Source of the DNA: Cryobacterium breve
Lineage (GTDB): Bacteria; Actinomycetota; Actinomycetes; Actinomycetales; Microbacteriaceae
Assembly (NCBI RefSeq): GCF_004402375.1
Contig: NZ_SOGJ01000023.1
Coordinates: 248,001 to 312,000 of the forward strand
DNA: 64,000 bases
Direction of reading: 5' to 3'
Shown here: one piece after another, positions 8,777-18,106 of the stretch
How positions within the stretch are numbered: position 1 is the stretch's first letter
How the letters are laid out: every line of letters begins with the position of its first letter
The notes under the pieces: model-generated
Database searches by the model: none
Seen by the model: only the letters and a program-made list of their open reading frames with translations
Told to the model about the DNA's origin: nothing
Made by a program: the position numbers and the translations under genes

Positions 8777-9487
8777 ATGGCACGCAGCAAGGACAAGACT
8801 CCCCGCCCCCCCAAACAGCCCGGCCGCCTGAAGCAAATGTGGCAGGTGTTCCAGATGACGCGGCGCTACGACTCGAAAATCGTGTTGTTCATGATTCTCG
8901 GGTTCGTGGTGCCCGTCACTGTTTCCGTGGGGCTGGCCCTCATCCTGTCCCCCGGTAACGTACTCAACCTTGTGCTGTGGGCCATCTCGGGTGTGCTCGC
9001 CGGCATCCTGGCCATGCTCATCATTCTCGGACGGCGTGCCGAAAAGGCCGCATACTCCCAGATCGAAGGACAGCCAGGCGCCGTCGGCGCGGTGCTGCGC
9101 AGCTCCCTCAAGCGTGGTTGGGTCGGAAGCGAAATGCCTGTGGCCGTCAACGGCAAGACCCAGGACGCCGTCTACCGCGCGGTCGGCCGTGGCGGGGTCG
9201 TTCTGATCAGCGAGGGTCCGCGCACCCGTACGGCGCGCATGCTCGAGGAAGAACGTCGCATGGTTGCCCGACTCGGCGGAAACATCGCCATCACGGTTAT
9301 CAGCGTTGGCCCGGACACCGACGCTGTGCCATTGCATAAGCTCGCCCGCCGGCTCACGCGCATCAAGCCCACGCTGACCAAGGCCGAAGTGCTCGCCGTG
9401 AACAACCGGTTGAACTCCATGACCAAAAAGCTGCCCATTCCCAAGGGCGTCGACCCGATGAAAGCCCGCCCCCAACGCGGAAACTAA
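8777..9487 (+). CDS. DUF4191 membrane protein
   Basis: This actinobacterial protein of 236 residues is regularly found after lipA. It has a basic N-terminus, two adjacent membrane helices at about residues 36-58 (IVLFMILGFVVPVTVSVGL) and 64-88 (VLWAISGVLAGILAML), and a soluble C-terminal domain with GRGGVVLISEGP that ends in a basic tail. The function is unknown. The start is supported by TAGTCT at 8764-8769, 7 nt before the ATG, so the mRNA is probably leaderless and independent of lipA. Confidence 0.85.
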   Translation: MARSKDKTPRPPKQPGRLKQMWQVFQMTRRYDSKIVLFMILGFVVPVTVSVGLALILSPGNVLNLVLWAISGVLAGILAMLIILGRRAEKAAYSQIEGQPGAVGAVLRSSLKRGWVGSEMPVAVNGKTQDAVYRAVGRGGVVLISEGPRTRTARMLEEERRMVARLGGNIAITVISVGPDTDAVPLHKLARRLTRIKPTLTKAEVLAVNNRLNSMTKKLPIPKGVDPMKARPQRGN

Positions 9488-9525
9488 CCAGGCTCGCGAC
9501 TCTTTTCCCCCCTTCTGGGCAGAGT

Positions 9526-9966
9526 TCAGCCGCGGATCAAGACGGTTCCGGCGACCTTGTCGTGGAAGCCGCGTTGATCTGAGTCCCAGACCAGGGCGGG
9601 AACCGCGAGACCGAGCAATACGGAACGCACAACCGGACGCCAGACGCCCACCCATCCACGCTGCAGCGGTACCACTCGGAGACCGAAAAGACGGTGGCCG
9701 ATGCTGCCACCGATGGTCGGGATGAACACGATCTGCAGGGCGACGAACAGGCCGGACACGGCGAAGCCATTGACCACACCATCAGAGCTAAAGAACAGCG
9801 CGCCAGCGCCGTAAGCCATGGACCAGTCGATCGCCAGGGCGCCGATTCTGCGACCGACCCGGCCCACAGAGCGGATGCCCTCGTTCGGCAGGCCGAGCCT
9901 CTCCCCCGGCCATCGGCTCGGCGGTAGCTGTCCAAAAGTGGTCGATTTCGAGGCTGCGGCAGACAC
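9526..9966 (-). CDS. RDD family membrane protein
   Basis: This 146-residue integral membrane protein carries an RDD-type domain: GRRIGALAIDWSMAYG, IGGSIGHRLFGLRVV and DQRGFHDKVAGT. It has three hydrophobic segments at about residues 42-58, 64-86 and 108-124. RDD proteins are thought to act in ion or solute transport, but no substrate can be assigned here. The GTG start at 9966 follows TAGACT (complement of 9973-9978) by 6 nt, so it is probably leaderless. It is divergent from glnA, with the GlnR-like boxes between them. An RDD gene beside glnA is a common actinobacterial arrangement. Confidence 0.85.
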   Translation of the reverse strand: MSAAASKSTTFGQLPPSRWPGERLGLPNEGIRSVGRVGRRIGALAIDWSMAYGAGALFFSSDGVVNGFAVSGLFVALQIVFIPTIGGSIGHRLFGLRVVPLQRGWVGVWRPVVRSVLLGLAVPALVWDSDQRGFHDKVAGTVLIRG

Positions 9967-9972
9967 AGGATG

Positions 9973-9978
9973 AGTCTA
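9973..9978 (-). promoter_or_regulatory. -10 element of leaderless RDD gene
   Basis: TAGACT on the minus strand, 6 nt before the GTG start at 9966. It is identical to the lipB and panB hexamers. Confidence 0.55.
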
Positions 9979-9994
9979 CCGAGCAGGCCTCGCT

Positions 9995-10032
9995 GTAACA
10001 TGTGTGAAACACAAGCGTCACTGCTGGGTAAT
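9995..10032 (+). promoter_or_regulatory. two GlnR-like boxes upstream of glnA
   Basis: GTAAC-N6-GAAAC at 9995-10010 matches the GlnR consensus gTnAC-n6-GaAAC exactly. A weaker copy, GTCAC-N6-GTAAT, lies at 10017-10032, its first half-site 22 bp after that of the first, as in the glnA promoters of other actinobacteria. The pair sits upstream of and across the -35 region of the glnA -10 (TAGCCT at 10043-10048). Confidence 0.6.
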
Positions 10033-10042
10033 GGCACGTGAG

Positions 10043-10048
10043 TAGCCT
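10043..10048 (+). promoter_or_regulatory. candidate glnA -10
   Basis: TAGCCT would start transcription near 10055 and give a leader of about 55 nt containing the glnA ribosome binding site TTGGAG. The same hexamer precedes the second glnA gene (complement of 16056-16061). Confidence 0.45.
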
Positions 10049-10109
10049 CAAAGGAGCCGCAGTGCGCGACTGTCAAGATCAACGCCCACGTCGTTTGGAG
10101 TAAAACCGC

Positions 10110-11534
10110 ATGTTCCGCGATTCGTCAGAAGTACTCAAATTCATCAAGGACACGGACGTCAAGTTTCTTGACATCCGTTTCACCGATCTGCCGGGTGTGC
10201 AGCAGCACTTCAACATCCCCGCGTCGACCGTCGATGAAGAGTTCTTCACGGTCGGGCAGATGTTTGACGGTTCCTCGATCCGCGGTTTCGCATCGATCCA
10301 CGAATCCGACATGCAGCTGATCCCGGACGTCACCACGGCCTACATCGACGCGTTCCGCACGGAGCGCACGCTGATCATGCTCTTCGACATCTACAACCCG
10401 CGCAATGGTGAGATCTACTCGAAGGATCCGCGTCAGGTGGCCAAGAAGGCCGAGAAGTACCTCGCGTCGACCGGGATCGCCGACACTGCATTCTTCGCGC
10501 CCGAGGCCGAGTTCTACATCTTCGACGACGTTCGCTATGAAGTGAACCAGCACTCCAGTTTCTACTCCGTTGACTCCAGCGAGGGTGCGTGGAACTCCGG
10601 AAAGGAAGAGGTCGGCGGCAACCTCGCCAATAAGACTCCGTTCAAGGGCGGGTACTTCCCGGTCAGCCCGGTCGACCAGCACGCCGACCTGCGCGACGAC
10701 ATCTGCCTGAAACTGATCGACGCCGGGCTCATCCTCGAGCGCAGCCACCACGAGGTAGGCACCGGCGGTCAGGGCGAGATCAACTACCGCTTCGACACCA
10801 TGGTGCACGCGGCGGACGACCTCCTCAAATTCAAGTACATCGTGAAGAACACCTCGGCCGAGTGGGGTAAGACCGCCACCTTCATGCCGAAACCCCTGTT
10901 CGGCGACAACGGCTCCGGTATGCACACGCACCAGTCCCTCTGGGCCGACGGCAAGCCTCTCTTCTACGATGAGGCCGGCTACGGAGGGCTGTCCGACGTC
11001 GCACGCTGGTACATCGGAGGCCTGCTCAAGCACGCCGCCGCCGTGCTCGCGTTCACGAACCCCAGCGTCAACTCCTACCACCGACTGGTGCCCGGGTTCG
11101 AAGCTCCCGTGAACCTGGTCTACTCGGCCGGTAACCGATCGGCCTCCATCCGGATCCCGATCACGGGCACCAACCCGAAGGCCAAGCGCATCGAGTTCCG
11201 CGCTCCGGACGCCTCAGGCAACCCGTACCTCGCCTTCGCCGCCCAGCTCATGGCCGGCCTTGACGGGATCAAGAACCGGATCGAACCACACGAGCCGGTT
11301 GACAAGGACCTCTACGAGCTTCCGCCCGAAGAGGCGAAGAACATCCCGCAGGTTCCGGCGTCCCTCGGTGAGGCACTCACGGCTCTTGAGAACGACCACG
11401 ACTTCCTGCTGGCAGGCAACGTCTTCACGCCCGAACTGATCGAGACCTGGATCGACTACAAGCGCGAGATGGAAATCAAGCCGCTGGCGCAGCGTCCGCA
11501 CCCGTTTGAGTTCGAGCTCTACTACGGCGTCTAA
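10110..11534 (+). CDS. glnA: glutamine synthetase type I
   Basis: This enzyme makes glutamine from glutamate, ammonia and ATP as a dodecamer in the cytoplasm. The beta-Grasp domain (about 1-100) and catalytic domain are complete, with [33 protein letters not shown] and NRSASIRIP. The adenylylation loop DLYELPPEE, with its modifiable tyrosine near residue 400, marks a GSI-beta enzyme controlled by GlnE, encoded just downstream on the other strand. Length is 474. GlnR-like boxes upstream indicate nitrogen control. A strong terminator follows at 11565-11594. Confidence 0.97.
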   Translation: MFRDSSEVLKFIKDTDVKFLDIRFTDLPGVQQHFNIPASTVDEEFFTVGQMFDGSSIRGFASIHESDMQLIPDVTTAYIDAFRTERTLIMLFDIYNPRNGEIYSKDPRQVAKKAEKYLASTGIADTAFFAPEAEFYIFDDVRYEVNQHSSFYSVDSSEGAWNSGKEEVGGNLANKTPFKGGYFPVSPVDQHADLRDDICLKLIDAGLILERSHHEVGTGGQGEINYRFDTMVHAADDLLKFKYIVKNTSAEWGKTATFMPKPLFGDNGSGMHTHQSLWADGKPLFYDEAGYGGLSDVARWYIGGLLKHAAAVLAFTNPSVNSYHRLVPGFEAPVNLVYSAGNRSASIRIPITGTNPKAKRIEFRAPDASGNPYLAFAAQLMAGLDGIKNRIEPHEPVDKDLYELPPEEAKNIPQVPASLGEALTALENDHDFLLAGNVFTPELIETWIDYKREMEIKPLAQRPHPFEFELYYGV

Positions 11535-11564
11535 GTCGTATCCGAGACCGGTAACGTACACAAG

Positions 11565-11594
11565 GACCGCACCCCTCCGGGGGTGCGGTCTTTT
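11565..11594 (+). terminator. intrinsic terminator of glnA
   Basis: An 11-bp stem, GACCGCACCCC paired with GGGGTGCGGTC, is followed by TTTT. It separates glnA from the convergent glnE. Confidence 0.9.
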
Positions 11595-11636
11595 GTCTGT
11601 GGCCGCCAACGCTGTATCCGGCCGTGCCTGCCCGGC

Positions 11637-14600
11637 CTACCCGCCGAAGGGGCCGCTCCGTTCCGCCGGCCCATAGAACAGCCGCTCGAACACCGACCGT
11701 GCGCGACGGGTCACCGACAGGTAGTCTTCCTCGAGCTGGTTCCCCGATCCAGGCGGGTATTCCAGCACCCGGGCCACGCCCTCGAGCTGCACGCGATCAG
11801 TCGGAAGCACATCGGCGGTTTTGTTGGTCCACAGTGTGATCGCGGATCGGCAGCGGGATGCGAAGATCCAGGCAGCGGTGAGGGTATCGGCATCGGCCTC
11901 CCCCACGAGCCCCGCAGCGACTGCGGCGCGCAATGCGCCGAGCGTCGACGATGTGCGCAGGGCCGGGACCTCGGCCGCGTGCTGAAGCTGCAGCAACTGC
12001 ACGAACCATTCCACGTCGCTCAGCGACCCGCGGCCCAGTTTGAGGTGGCGGTTGGGATCGGCTCCCTGCGGGAGACGCTCGTTCTCAACGCGCGCCTTGA
12101 TGCGCTTGACCTCTCGGACGGCCTGAACACTGATGGCCTCCGGATACCGCACGTCGTCGGCGACAGCTTCGAAGTCAGCCAAGAGCGCGGGGTCGCCCGC
12201 GACGCCTCTCCCCCGAAGCAGGGCCTGCGCCTCCCAGGTGAGAGACCAACGACGGTAGTAGGCCTCGTAGGACTCGAGGGAACGAGCGACGGAACCGTTC
12301 TTGCCCTCCGGGCGCAGTCCGATGTCCAGGTCGAGCGGAAGGCGGTTGTCGTCGGTCAGCCGGGAGAGTTCCTTCGCGATGAACTTCGCACGGTCATGGG
12401 CTGCCTCGCCGGTCAGAGTCCCCGGTCGAAACACGTACATCACGTCCGCGTCGGATCCGAATCCCAGTTCCGCACCGCCGAAGCGCCCCATGCCGATCAC
12501 GGCGAATTCAATGCCGTCCTGGCTCTGGCCGACGACGGCGCCGTCGAGAGTGGTGCCACGGATGGCGGCCAGCACACCCTGGATGACCGTCGCGGTGACG
12601 TCGGTGAGGCCGGTAGCCAGTTCGTCGATGCTGACCTGGCCCAGGATCGCCGAGAATGCCAGTCGGAGCATCTCCCGACGCCGGGCCGTCCGTAGGATCG
12701 AGGCGGCCGCATCCGGGCTCTCATGCCGGGCCAGGACGGCACGGGCCTCCTCCCGGAGTGTGGCGGAGCTGCGCGGGCGCAGATCGTCCTCGTCTTCCAG
12801 CCAGGCGACGGACTCCGGGATCGTCTCGAGGAGTTCGCCGACGAACCGGGATGAGGAGAGTACCCGGGTGAGGCGCTCGGCCGCCCCCGAGGAGTCCCGG
12901 AGCATGCGCAGGAACCAGTAGGTCGTGCCCAGACTGTCGCTGAGGCGTCGGAAGGCCAGCAGGCCGTAGTCCGGGTCGGCACCCTCGGAGAACCACTGCA
13001 GCAGCACGGGCAGTAGGTTGCGCTGAATGGTGGCTCGTCGTGATACCCCGCCGGTGAGCGCCGCGATGTGGCCGAGGGCCCCCTTCGTGTTGCGGAAACC
13101 GATCGCAGCCAGGCGCGCCTCGGCCTGCGCGCTGGTGAGCCCCAGCCCCTCAGCCGGCAGCGCCGCCACGGCAGACAGGAGAGGGCGGTAGAAGAGTCGC
13201 TCGTGCAAACCGCGGACGCGGTGTTTGGTGTTCACCCAGCGCGTGGTCAGTTGGGCGGCGTTCGGGGCCAGGCCGGTGGACCGCGCCAGGATGCGAAGGC
13301 TCGCCTCGTCTCGCGGCACCAAATGGGTACGCCGGAGCCTTTCCAGTTGCAGGCGGTGCTCCATCAGCCGGAGGATCCGGTACTCGTGGGCGAACTCTGC
13401 CGCTTCGGCACGTCCGACGTATCCGCTCTCGGCCAGTGCCGTCAGCGCCGGGAGGGTGCCGGCCTGTCGGACTGTCGGATCAGCCTGGCCGTGCACAAGC
13501 TGAAGCAGCTGCACGGTGAACTCGATGTCGCGCAGCCCCCCGGGGCCCAGTTTGAGTTGAACAGCGACTTCGTCGTCAGGGATATTCTTGGTGACCCGCT
13601 CTCGCATCCGCTGTACGGACTCGACGAAGTTCTCCCGGCTCGCGCTGGTCCACACTTTTGGGGAGACCGCTGCGACATAGCGACTGCCGAGCTCAAGGTC
13701 ACCGGCCAGCGGCCGGGCCTTCAGCAGTGCCTGAAACTCCCAGCTCTTGGCCCAGCGGTCGTAGTATGCCAAATGGGACTCGAGTGAGCGAACAAGGGCC
13801 CCGGACTTGCCCTCAGGGCGAAGATTGGGGTCAACCTCCCAGAGCTCGGGTTCGACGGTCGGCTGGTTGAGCCCCCGCATGAGCAGAATGGCGAGACGGG
13901 TGGCGATGTCGACAGCTCGGGGCGCTTCCAGCCCGACTTCCGGGTTTCCCTCGGCGACGAAAATCACGTCGACATCGCTCACATAGTTGAGCTCGCCGGC
14001 TCCGGCCTTGCCCATGCCGATGACCGCGAGCCGGGTCGCCCGAACCTCGGCCGCCGGGAAGACACCCCGACCGGCCACGTCACCGGATGACATGCTGCGC
14101 GCAACGGCGAGGGATGCCTCGAGGGCGGCTGCCGCGAGGTCTGCGAGAGTGCGGGCGACGGAGTCGAGGCCGGCGACGGGGTCGGTCTGCTCGAGGTCGA
14201 AGGCAGCGAGTTCCGCGAGGCGACGGCGGTAGCGCACCCGCAACGCCACCCAGCCCTCGTCGTCGACCACGGTGGCAAAGCCGTCCCGGCTGCCGACCGA
14301 GTCGAGCAGGTCAGCGGTCAGCTCCGCCAGGTCAGGCAGAACCGACCGTCGTTTCTCGAGGATCGTCAATTCCTCCGGATGGCGAAGGAAGAACTCCGAC
14401 AGGCCGCTTGACGCCCCCGCGACACGCAGGAGCCGCTGGGTCGGTTCCGACTGGGCCAGCAGCGCCCGCAACTCAAGCGGTGCCTGGCGCAACAACGAGA
14501 CGAGAGCCAGGAGGGCGGCATCCGGGTTCGCCGTCTTCGCGAGAAGGGGCAGGAGGACCTCCGGTGCGGGGCCCCCCAGACCCACCACTTCCTCCAGCCG

Positions 14601-14672
14601 GATCCGCACCTCCCGGAGCTCCACAAAACCCACCCGAGCGAGATCGGTCAGAGTCAGCTGTTCCCGTGCCAT
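11637..14672 (-). CDS. glnE: glutamine synthetase adenylyltransferase/deadenylase
   Basis: GlnE adds and removes AMP on the regulatory tyrosine of glutamine synthetase according to nitrogen state. The 1011 residues hold two nucleotidyltransferase domains: the N-terminal one with GELNYVSDVDVIFVAEG near residue 225 and the C-terminal one with FGSDADVMYVF near residue 740. Each is followed by a helical GlnD-PII-associated region (KLGPGGLRDIEFTVQ and KLGRGSLSDVEWFVQ). Length matches actinobacterial GlnE. It lies 21 bp after the second glutamine synthetase gene on the same strand, so the two are probably co-transcribed. Confidence 0.95.
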   Translation of the reverse strand: MAREQLTLTDLARVGFVELREVRIRLEEVVGLGGPAPEVLLPLLAKTANPDAALLALVSLLRQAPLELRALLAQSEPTQRLLRVAGASSGLSEFFLRHPEELTILEKRRSVLPDLAELTADLLDSVGSRDGFATVVDDEGWVALRVRYRRRLAELAAFDLEQTDPVAGLDSVARTLADLAAAALEASLAVARSMSSGDVAGRGVFPAAEVRATRLAVIGMGKAGAGELNYVSDVDVIFVAEGNPEVGLEAPRAVDIATRLAILLMRGLNQPTVEPELWEVDPNLRPEGKSGALVRSLESHLAYYDRWAKSWEFQALLKARPLAGDLELGSRYVAAVSPKVWTSASRENFVESVQRMRERVTKNIPDDEVAVQLKLGPGGLRDIEFTVQLLQLVHGQADPTVRQAGTLPALTALAESGYVGRAEAAEFAHEYRILRLMEHRLQLERLRRTHLVPRDEASLRILARSTGLAPNAAQLTTRWVNTKHRVRGLHERLFYRPLLSAVAALPAEGLGLTSAQAEARLAAIGFRNTKGALGHIAALTGGVSRRATIQRNLLPVLLQWFSEGADPDYGLLAFRRLSDSLGTTYWFLRMLRDSSGAAERLTRVLSSSRFVGELLETIPESVAWLEDEDDLRPRSSATLREEARAVLARHESPDAAASILRTARRREMLRLAFSAILGQVSIDELATGLTDVTATVIQGVLAAIRGTTLDGAVVGQSQDGIEFAVIGMGRFGGAELGFGSDADVMYVFRPGTLTGEAAHDRAKFIAKELSRLTDDNRLPLDLDIGLRPEGKNGSVARSLESYEAYYRRWSLTWEAQALLRGRGVAGDPALLADFEAVADDVRYPEAISVQAVREVKRIKARVENERLPQGADPNRHLKLGRGSLSDVEWFVQLLQLQHAAEVPALRTSSTLGALRAAVAAGLVGEADADTLTAAWIFASRCRSAITLWTNKTADVLPTDRVQLEGVARVLEYPPGSGNQLEEDYLSVTRRARSVFERLFYGPAERSGPFGG

Positions 14673-14693
14673 CGGGTCTCGTTTCCAGCGCCG

Positions 14694-16031
14694 CTAGAGC
14701 ATCTCGAGGTTCTTATCGAGCTCGAACGGAGTCACCTGGGAGCGGTACTCCTTCCACTCTTGACGCTTGTTCAGCAACACGTAGTTGAACACGTGCTCAC
14801 CCAGCGTCTCGGCAACCAGCTCTGACTCCTCCATGTACTGGATTGCGTGGTCCAGGCTCGCCGGAAGCTGCCGATATCCGAGCGCGCGCCGTTCGGTGTC
14901 GCTCAGTCCCCAGACGTTGTCCTCGGCTTCGGGAGGAAGTTCGTAGCCCTCTTCGATCCCCTTCAATCCTGCAGCCAGCATCAGCGAGTACGCGAGATAC
15001 GGGTTCGCTGCCGAGTCGATGGCTCGATACTCAACGCGGGCACTTTGGCCCTTGTTGGGCTTGTAGAGCGGGACCCGGATCAGGGCCGAACGGTTGTTGT
15101 GGCCCCAGCAGACGAAGCTGGGGGCCTCGTCCCCACCCCACAGTCGCTTGTAGGAGTTGACGAATTGGTTCGTCACGGCGGTGATCTCCGGAGCGTGTTT
15201 GAGAAGCCCCGCGATGAACTGCCGACCGGTCTTGGAGAGCTGATACTGGGCGCCGGCCTCGTAGAAGGCGTTGGTGTCACCTTCGAAGAGCGACAGGTGC
15301 GTGTGCATGCCGGAACCGGGATGCTCTGACATGGGCTTCGGCATGAACGTGGCATAGACGCCCTGCTCGATCGCAACCTCCTTGATGACGGTGCGGAAGG
15401 TCATGATGTTGTCCGCGGTCGTGAGGGCGTCCGCATAGCGCAGGTCGATCTCATTCTGACCGGGGCCTGCCTCGTGATGGCTGAACTCCACGGAAATGCC
15501 GAGGTCTTCGAGCATCCGGACCGAACGACGACGGAAATCGTGGGCCGTACCTCCGGGCACGTTGTCGAAGTATCCGGCATGGTCCACCGGCACGGGACCG
15601 TTCTTGCCGTACTTGGACGACTTCAGCAGGTAGAACTCGATCTCCGGATGCGTGTAGAACGTGAAGCCGCGATCCGCCGCCTTCGCCAGGGTGCGCTTGA
15701 GCACATTCCGCGGGTCGGCCACGGCGGGCTGCCCGTCCGGTGTCATGATGTCGCAGAACATGCGGGCGGTCGGATCGATCTCCCCACGCCAGGGCAGGAT
15801 CTGGAAGGTGGTGGGGTCAGGGTGAGCCAGCACGTCCGCCTCGAAGGACCTGGTCAGGCCCTCGATGGCCGAGCCGTCGAAACCGAGTCCCTCAGCGAAG
15901 GCACCCTCGACCTCGGCGGGCGCGATTGCCACCGATTTGAGGGTACCGACCACATCCGTGAACCAGAGTCGGATGAACTTGATTCCCCGCTCCTCGATGG
16001 TCCGAAGAACGAAGTCGCGCTGCTTGTCCAT
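14694..16031 (-). CDS. glnA2: second glutamine synthetase (GlnA2 type)
   Basis: This is a 445-residue type I glutamine synthetase-like enzyme. It has VEFSHHEAGPGQNEIDLRYAD, KPMSEHPGSGMHTHLS and NRSALIRVP as catalytic motifs. The loop reads GYELPPEAEDNVW, different from the GlnE target of GlnA, and the protein is shorter by about 30 residues, as in the GSI-alpha/GlnA2 group found next to glnE in actinobacteria. Some members make glutamine; others act on polyamines, which sequence alone cannot exclude. The ATG at 16031 has a GAAAGGG ribosome binding site, with a possible TAGCCT -10 at 16056-16061. Confidence 0.92.
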   Translation of the reverse strand: MDKQRDFVLRTIEERGIKFIRLWFTDVVGTLKSVAIAPAEVEGAFAEGLGFDGSAIEGLTRSFEADVLAHPDPTTFQILPWRGEIDPTARMFCDIMTPDGQPAVADPRNVLKRTLAKAADRGFTFYTHPEIEFYLLKSSKYGKNGPVPVDHAGYFDNVPGGTAHDFRRRSVRMLEDLGISVEFSHHEAGPGQNEIDLRYADALTTADNIMTFRTVIKEVAIEQGVYATFMPKPMSEHPGSGMHTHLSLFEGDTNAFYEAGAQYQLSKTGRQFIAGLLKHAPEITAVTNQFVNSYKRLWGGDEAPSFVCWGHNNRSALIRVPLYKPNKGQSARVEYRAIDSAANPYLAYSLMLAAGLKGIEEGYELPPEAEDNVWGLSDTERRALGYRQLPASLDHAIQYMEESELVAETLGEHVFNYVLLNKRQEWKEYRSQVTPFELDKNLEML

Positions 16032-16120
16032 TCACGCCCTTTCTTGTCGCTTCCTAGGCTACTGTCTGGCGTCGCACCGCGGGTGAATCAGGCCGCCGAT
16101 CGGCTCGAACGCACGCTGAC

Positions 16121-16126
16121 TAGACT
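16121..16126 (+). promoter_or_regulatory. -10 element of leaderless panB
   Basis: TAGACT, then CAATGC, then ATG at 16133. Confidence 0.65.
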
Positions 16127-16132
16127 CAATGC

Positions 16133-17005
16133 ATGCCTGAATCGACCGTTCCCGATGCGCCCCGGCCCATCAACGAGCAGAATCCGTTCGCCCCCGAGCC
16201 TGCGGGCCCGAAACGAGTGCGCACGCGACATTTCCAGACCGCGAAGCAGCAGGGAATCCCGATTACCGGGCTCACCAGCTACGACATGCTCACGGCCCAG
16301 ATCTTCGACCAGGCTGGCATCGACTTCCTTCTCGTGGGCGATTCGGCTGGCAACAACGTCTTCGGCTACGAGACGACCCTGCCCGTGACGGTCGACGAAC
16401 TCATCCCGCTCACCCGCGCCGTTGCCCGCGCGGTCACCCGCGCACTCGTGGTCGCGGACATGCCCTTCGGCTCCTACGAGACCGGGCAGACCGAGGCATT
16501 GCACACCGCTGTTCGCTTCATGAAGGAGGCGCAGGCACACGCCGTCAAGCTGGAGGGCGGGGTGCGCAGTCACAAGCAGATCAAACGCATCGTGGCGTCG
16601 GGGATCCCCGTAATGGGTCATATCGGCTTTACCCCGCAGAGCGAACACGGCCTAGGCGGACACATCATCCAGGGGCGCGGTGAGTCGGCGGACCAGCTGA
16701 TTGAAGACGCTCTCGCCGTGCAGGACGCCGGCGCCTTCGCCGTCGTGCTCGAGATGGTTCCCGCCACGGTGGCAGCCCTGGTCACCGCTCGGCTCGACAT
16801 CCCCACCATCGGTGTCGGTGCCGGTCCCGACGTTGATGGTCAGCTGATGGTCTGGACGGATTTCGCCGGATTGACCGACGGGCGGGTCCCGCGTTTCGTG
16901 CAGCAGTACGCCAACCTGCGCAGTGTGCTCACGGATGCCGTGCACCGGTTCAAGGAGGACGTCGACTCCGGAGCCTACCCGGGGCCGGAGCACAGCTACG
17001 AGTAA
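16133..17005 (+). CDS. panB: 3-methyl-2-oxobutanoate hydroxymethyltransferase
   Basis: PanB makes ketopantoate from 2-oxoisovalerate and methylene-tetrahydrofolate, the first step of pantothenate synthesis. Family motifs are [52 protein letters not shown] and the catalytic glutamate region VVLEMVP. The protein has an N-terminal extension of about 35 residues before the core and is 290 residues long. The start follows TAGACT by 6 nt. No other pan genes are in the window. It is convergent with the small SPOR-like gene. Confidence 0.95.
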   Translation: MPESTVPDAPRPINEQNPFAPEPAGPKRVRTRHFQTAKQQGIPITGLTSYDMLTAQIFDQAGIDFLLVGDSAGNNVFGYETTLPVTVDELIPLTRAVARAVTRALVVADMPFGSYETGQTEALHTAVRFMKEAQAHAVKLEGGVRSHKQIKRIVASGIPVMGHIGFTPQSEHGLGGHIIQGRGESADQLIEDALAVQDAGAFAVVLEMVPATVAALVTARLDIPTIGVGAGPDVDGQLMVWTDFAGLTDGRVPRFVQQYANLRSVLTDAVHRFKEDVDSGAYPGPEHSYE

Positions 17006-17021
17006 CGCCGCGTCGGCCGGG

Positions 17022-17210
17022 CTAGCGGTCGTTCTCGGCCTCTTCGGCCGCCCACTTGGCGCTATTCGCCCGCAACTTCTCCAGCGCGTTCTCGGCTTCC
17101 GCGCGGGTGACGAACGGACCGACCCGGTCGGCCGACGGCGACTGCATCCCCTGCTCCACCGCTGCCGTGCGCATGTTGTACCAGTACTGGTGCTTGGTGT
17201 CTTCGGACAT
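17022..17210 (-). CDS. small SPOR-like protein
   Basis: This soluble protein of 62 residues has [17 protein letters not shown], then [20 protein letters not shown], which matches the beta-alpha pattern of SPOR-like domains (the phrase GPFxTRxEAExAL is typical). Actinobacterial proteins of this size commonly sit next to map and are annotated as SPOR domain or methionine-aminopeptidase-associated; the role is unknown. The ATG at 17210 follows TAGGAT (complement of 17218-17223) by 7 nt, so the mRNA is probably leaderless. Only 12 bp separate it from the divergent map start. Confidence 0.8.
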   Translation of the reverse strand: MSEDTKHQYWYNMRTAAVEQGMQSPSADRVGPFVTRAEAENALEKLRANSAKWAAEEAENDR

Positions 17211-17225
17211 AGGGTTGATCCTATG
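17208..17225. promoter_or_regulatory. overlapping divergent leaderless promoters
   Basis: The 18-bp sequence CATAGGGTTGATCCTATG contains both start codons (the complement of CAT at 17208-17210 and ATG at 17223-17225). The plus -10 TAGGGT (17210-17215) uses the last base of the minus start codon, and the minus -10 TAGGAT (17218-17223) uses the first base of the plus start codon. The arms CATAGG/CCTATG are a perfect inverted repeat. Confidence 0.7.
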
Positions 17226-18089
17226 CCTAAGGATTCAGCTGGTCACCTTCTCCCGGGAACGGTCTCGCCGCTCCGCGCCGTTCCGCGCCATATCGTGCGC
17301 CCGGAATACGTCGGGAAGGTCTCTCCCGCTTCGTTCACCGGGTCGGATATCTACTCCCCCGACCGGATCGAGCTGATCCGGGAGTCGGGTCGCATCGCCG
17401 CACAGGCCATCGAGGCTGTCGGACGGGCCATCCGTCCCGGCGTGACGACCGAGGAGCTCGACCGGATCGGTCATGAGTTCATGATCGAACGCGACTCATA
17501 CCCGTCGACACTCGGCTACCGGGGCTTTCCCAAATCGCTCTGCAGCTCCGTGAACGAGGTCATCTGCCACGGCATCCCCGACGACACCGTCCTCGAGGAC
17601 GGCGACATCGTCAACATCGACATCACCGCGTACAAGAACGGCGTGCACGGCGACACGAACGCCACCTTCACCGTCGGCGAAACACGCGACGACGTGCGGC
17701 TCCTGGTCGACCGTACCCGGGAGGCGCTCGCCCGTGGCATCAAGGCCGTCGCACCGGGCCGTCAGGTCAACGTGATCGGCCGAACGATCGAGTCCTACGC
17801 CAAGCGGTTCAACTACGGTGTCGTGCGCGACTTCACCGGCCACGGCGTCGGGGAGGCTTTCCACTCCGGTCTGATCGTGCCGCACTACGACTCCGCCCCC
17901 GTGTACGACACCGTGATGGAGGTCGGAATGGTCTTCACGATCGAACCGATGCTGACTCTCGGCGGCACGGACTGGGACATGTGGGAGGACGACTGGACCG
18001 TGACGACCCGCGATAAGAGCATCACAGCCCAGTTCGAGCACACCCTCGTTGTGACCGAACGCGGCGCCGAAATTCTCACCCTCCCCTGA
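17223..18089 (+). CDS. map: methionine aminopeptidase type I
   Basis: This metalloenzyme removes the initiator methionine from nascent proteins. The pita-bread fold is complete, with [15 protein letters not shown], the metal ligands in [34 protein letters not shown] and the final glutamate in AQFEHTLVV. Length from the chosen ATG is 288 residues, including an N-terminal extension of about 40 residues common in actinobacterial MetAP1c. The frame is open further upstream, but that stretch lies inside panB and the divergent gene. The start is supported by TAGGGT at 17210-17215, 7 nt upstream. ppgK follows 17 bp downstream. Confidence 0.95.
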   Translation: MPKDSAGHLLPGTVSPLRAVPRHIVRPEYVGKVSPASFTGSDIYSPDRIELIRESGRIAAQAIEAVGRAIRPGVTTEELDRIGHEFMIERDSYPSTLGYRGFPKSLCSSVNEVICHGIPDDTVLEDGDIVNIDITAYKNGVHGDTNATFTVGETRDDVRLLVDRTREALARGIKAVAPGRQVNVIGRTIESYAKRFNYGVVRDFTGHGVGEAFHSGLIVPHYDSAPVYDTVMEVGMVFTIEPMLTLGGTDWDMWEDDWTVTTRDKSITAQFEHTLVVTERGAEILTLP

Positions 18090-18094
18090 CCCGT

Positions 18095-18100
18095 TAGGTT
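18095..18100 (+). promoter_or_regulatory. -10 element of leaderless ppgK
   Basis: TAGGTT, then TTCACT, then ATG at 18107. This gives ppgK its own start site although map ends only 17 bp upstream. Confidence 0.55.
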
Positions 18101-18106
18101 TTCACT

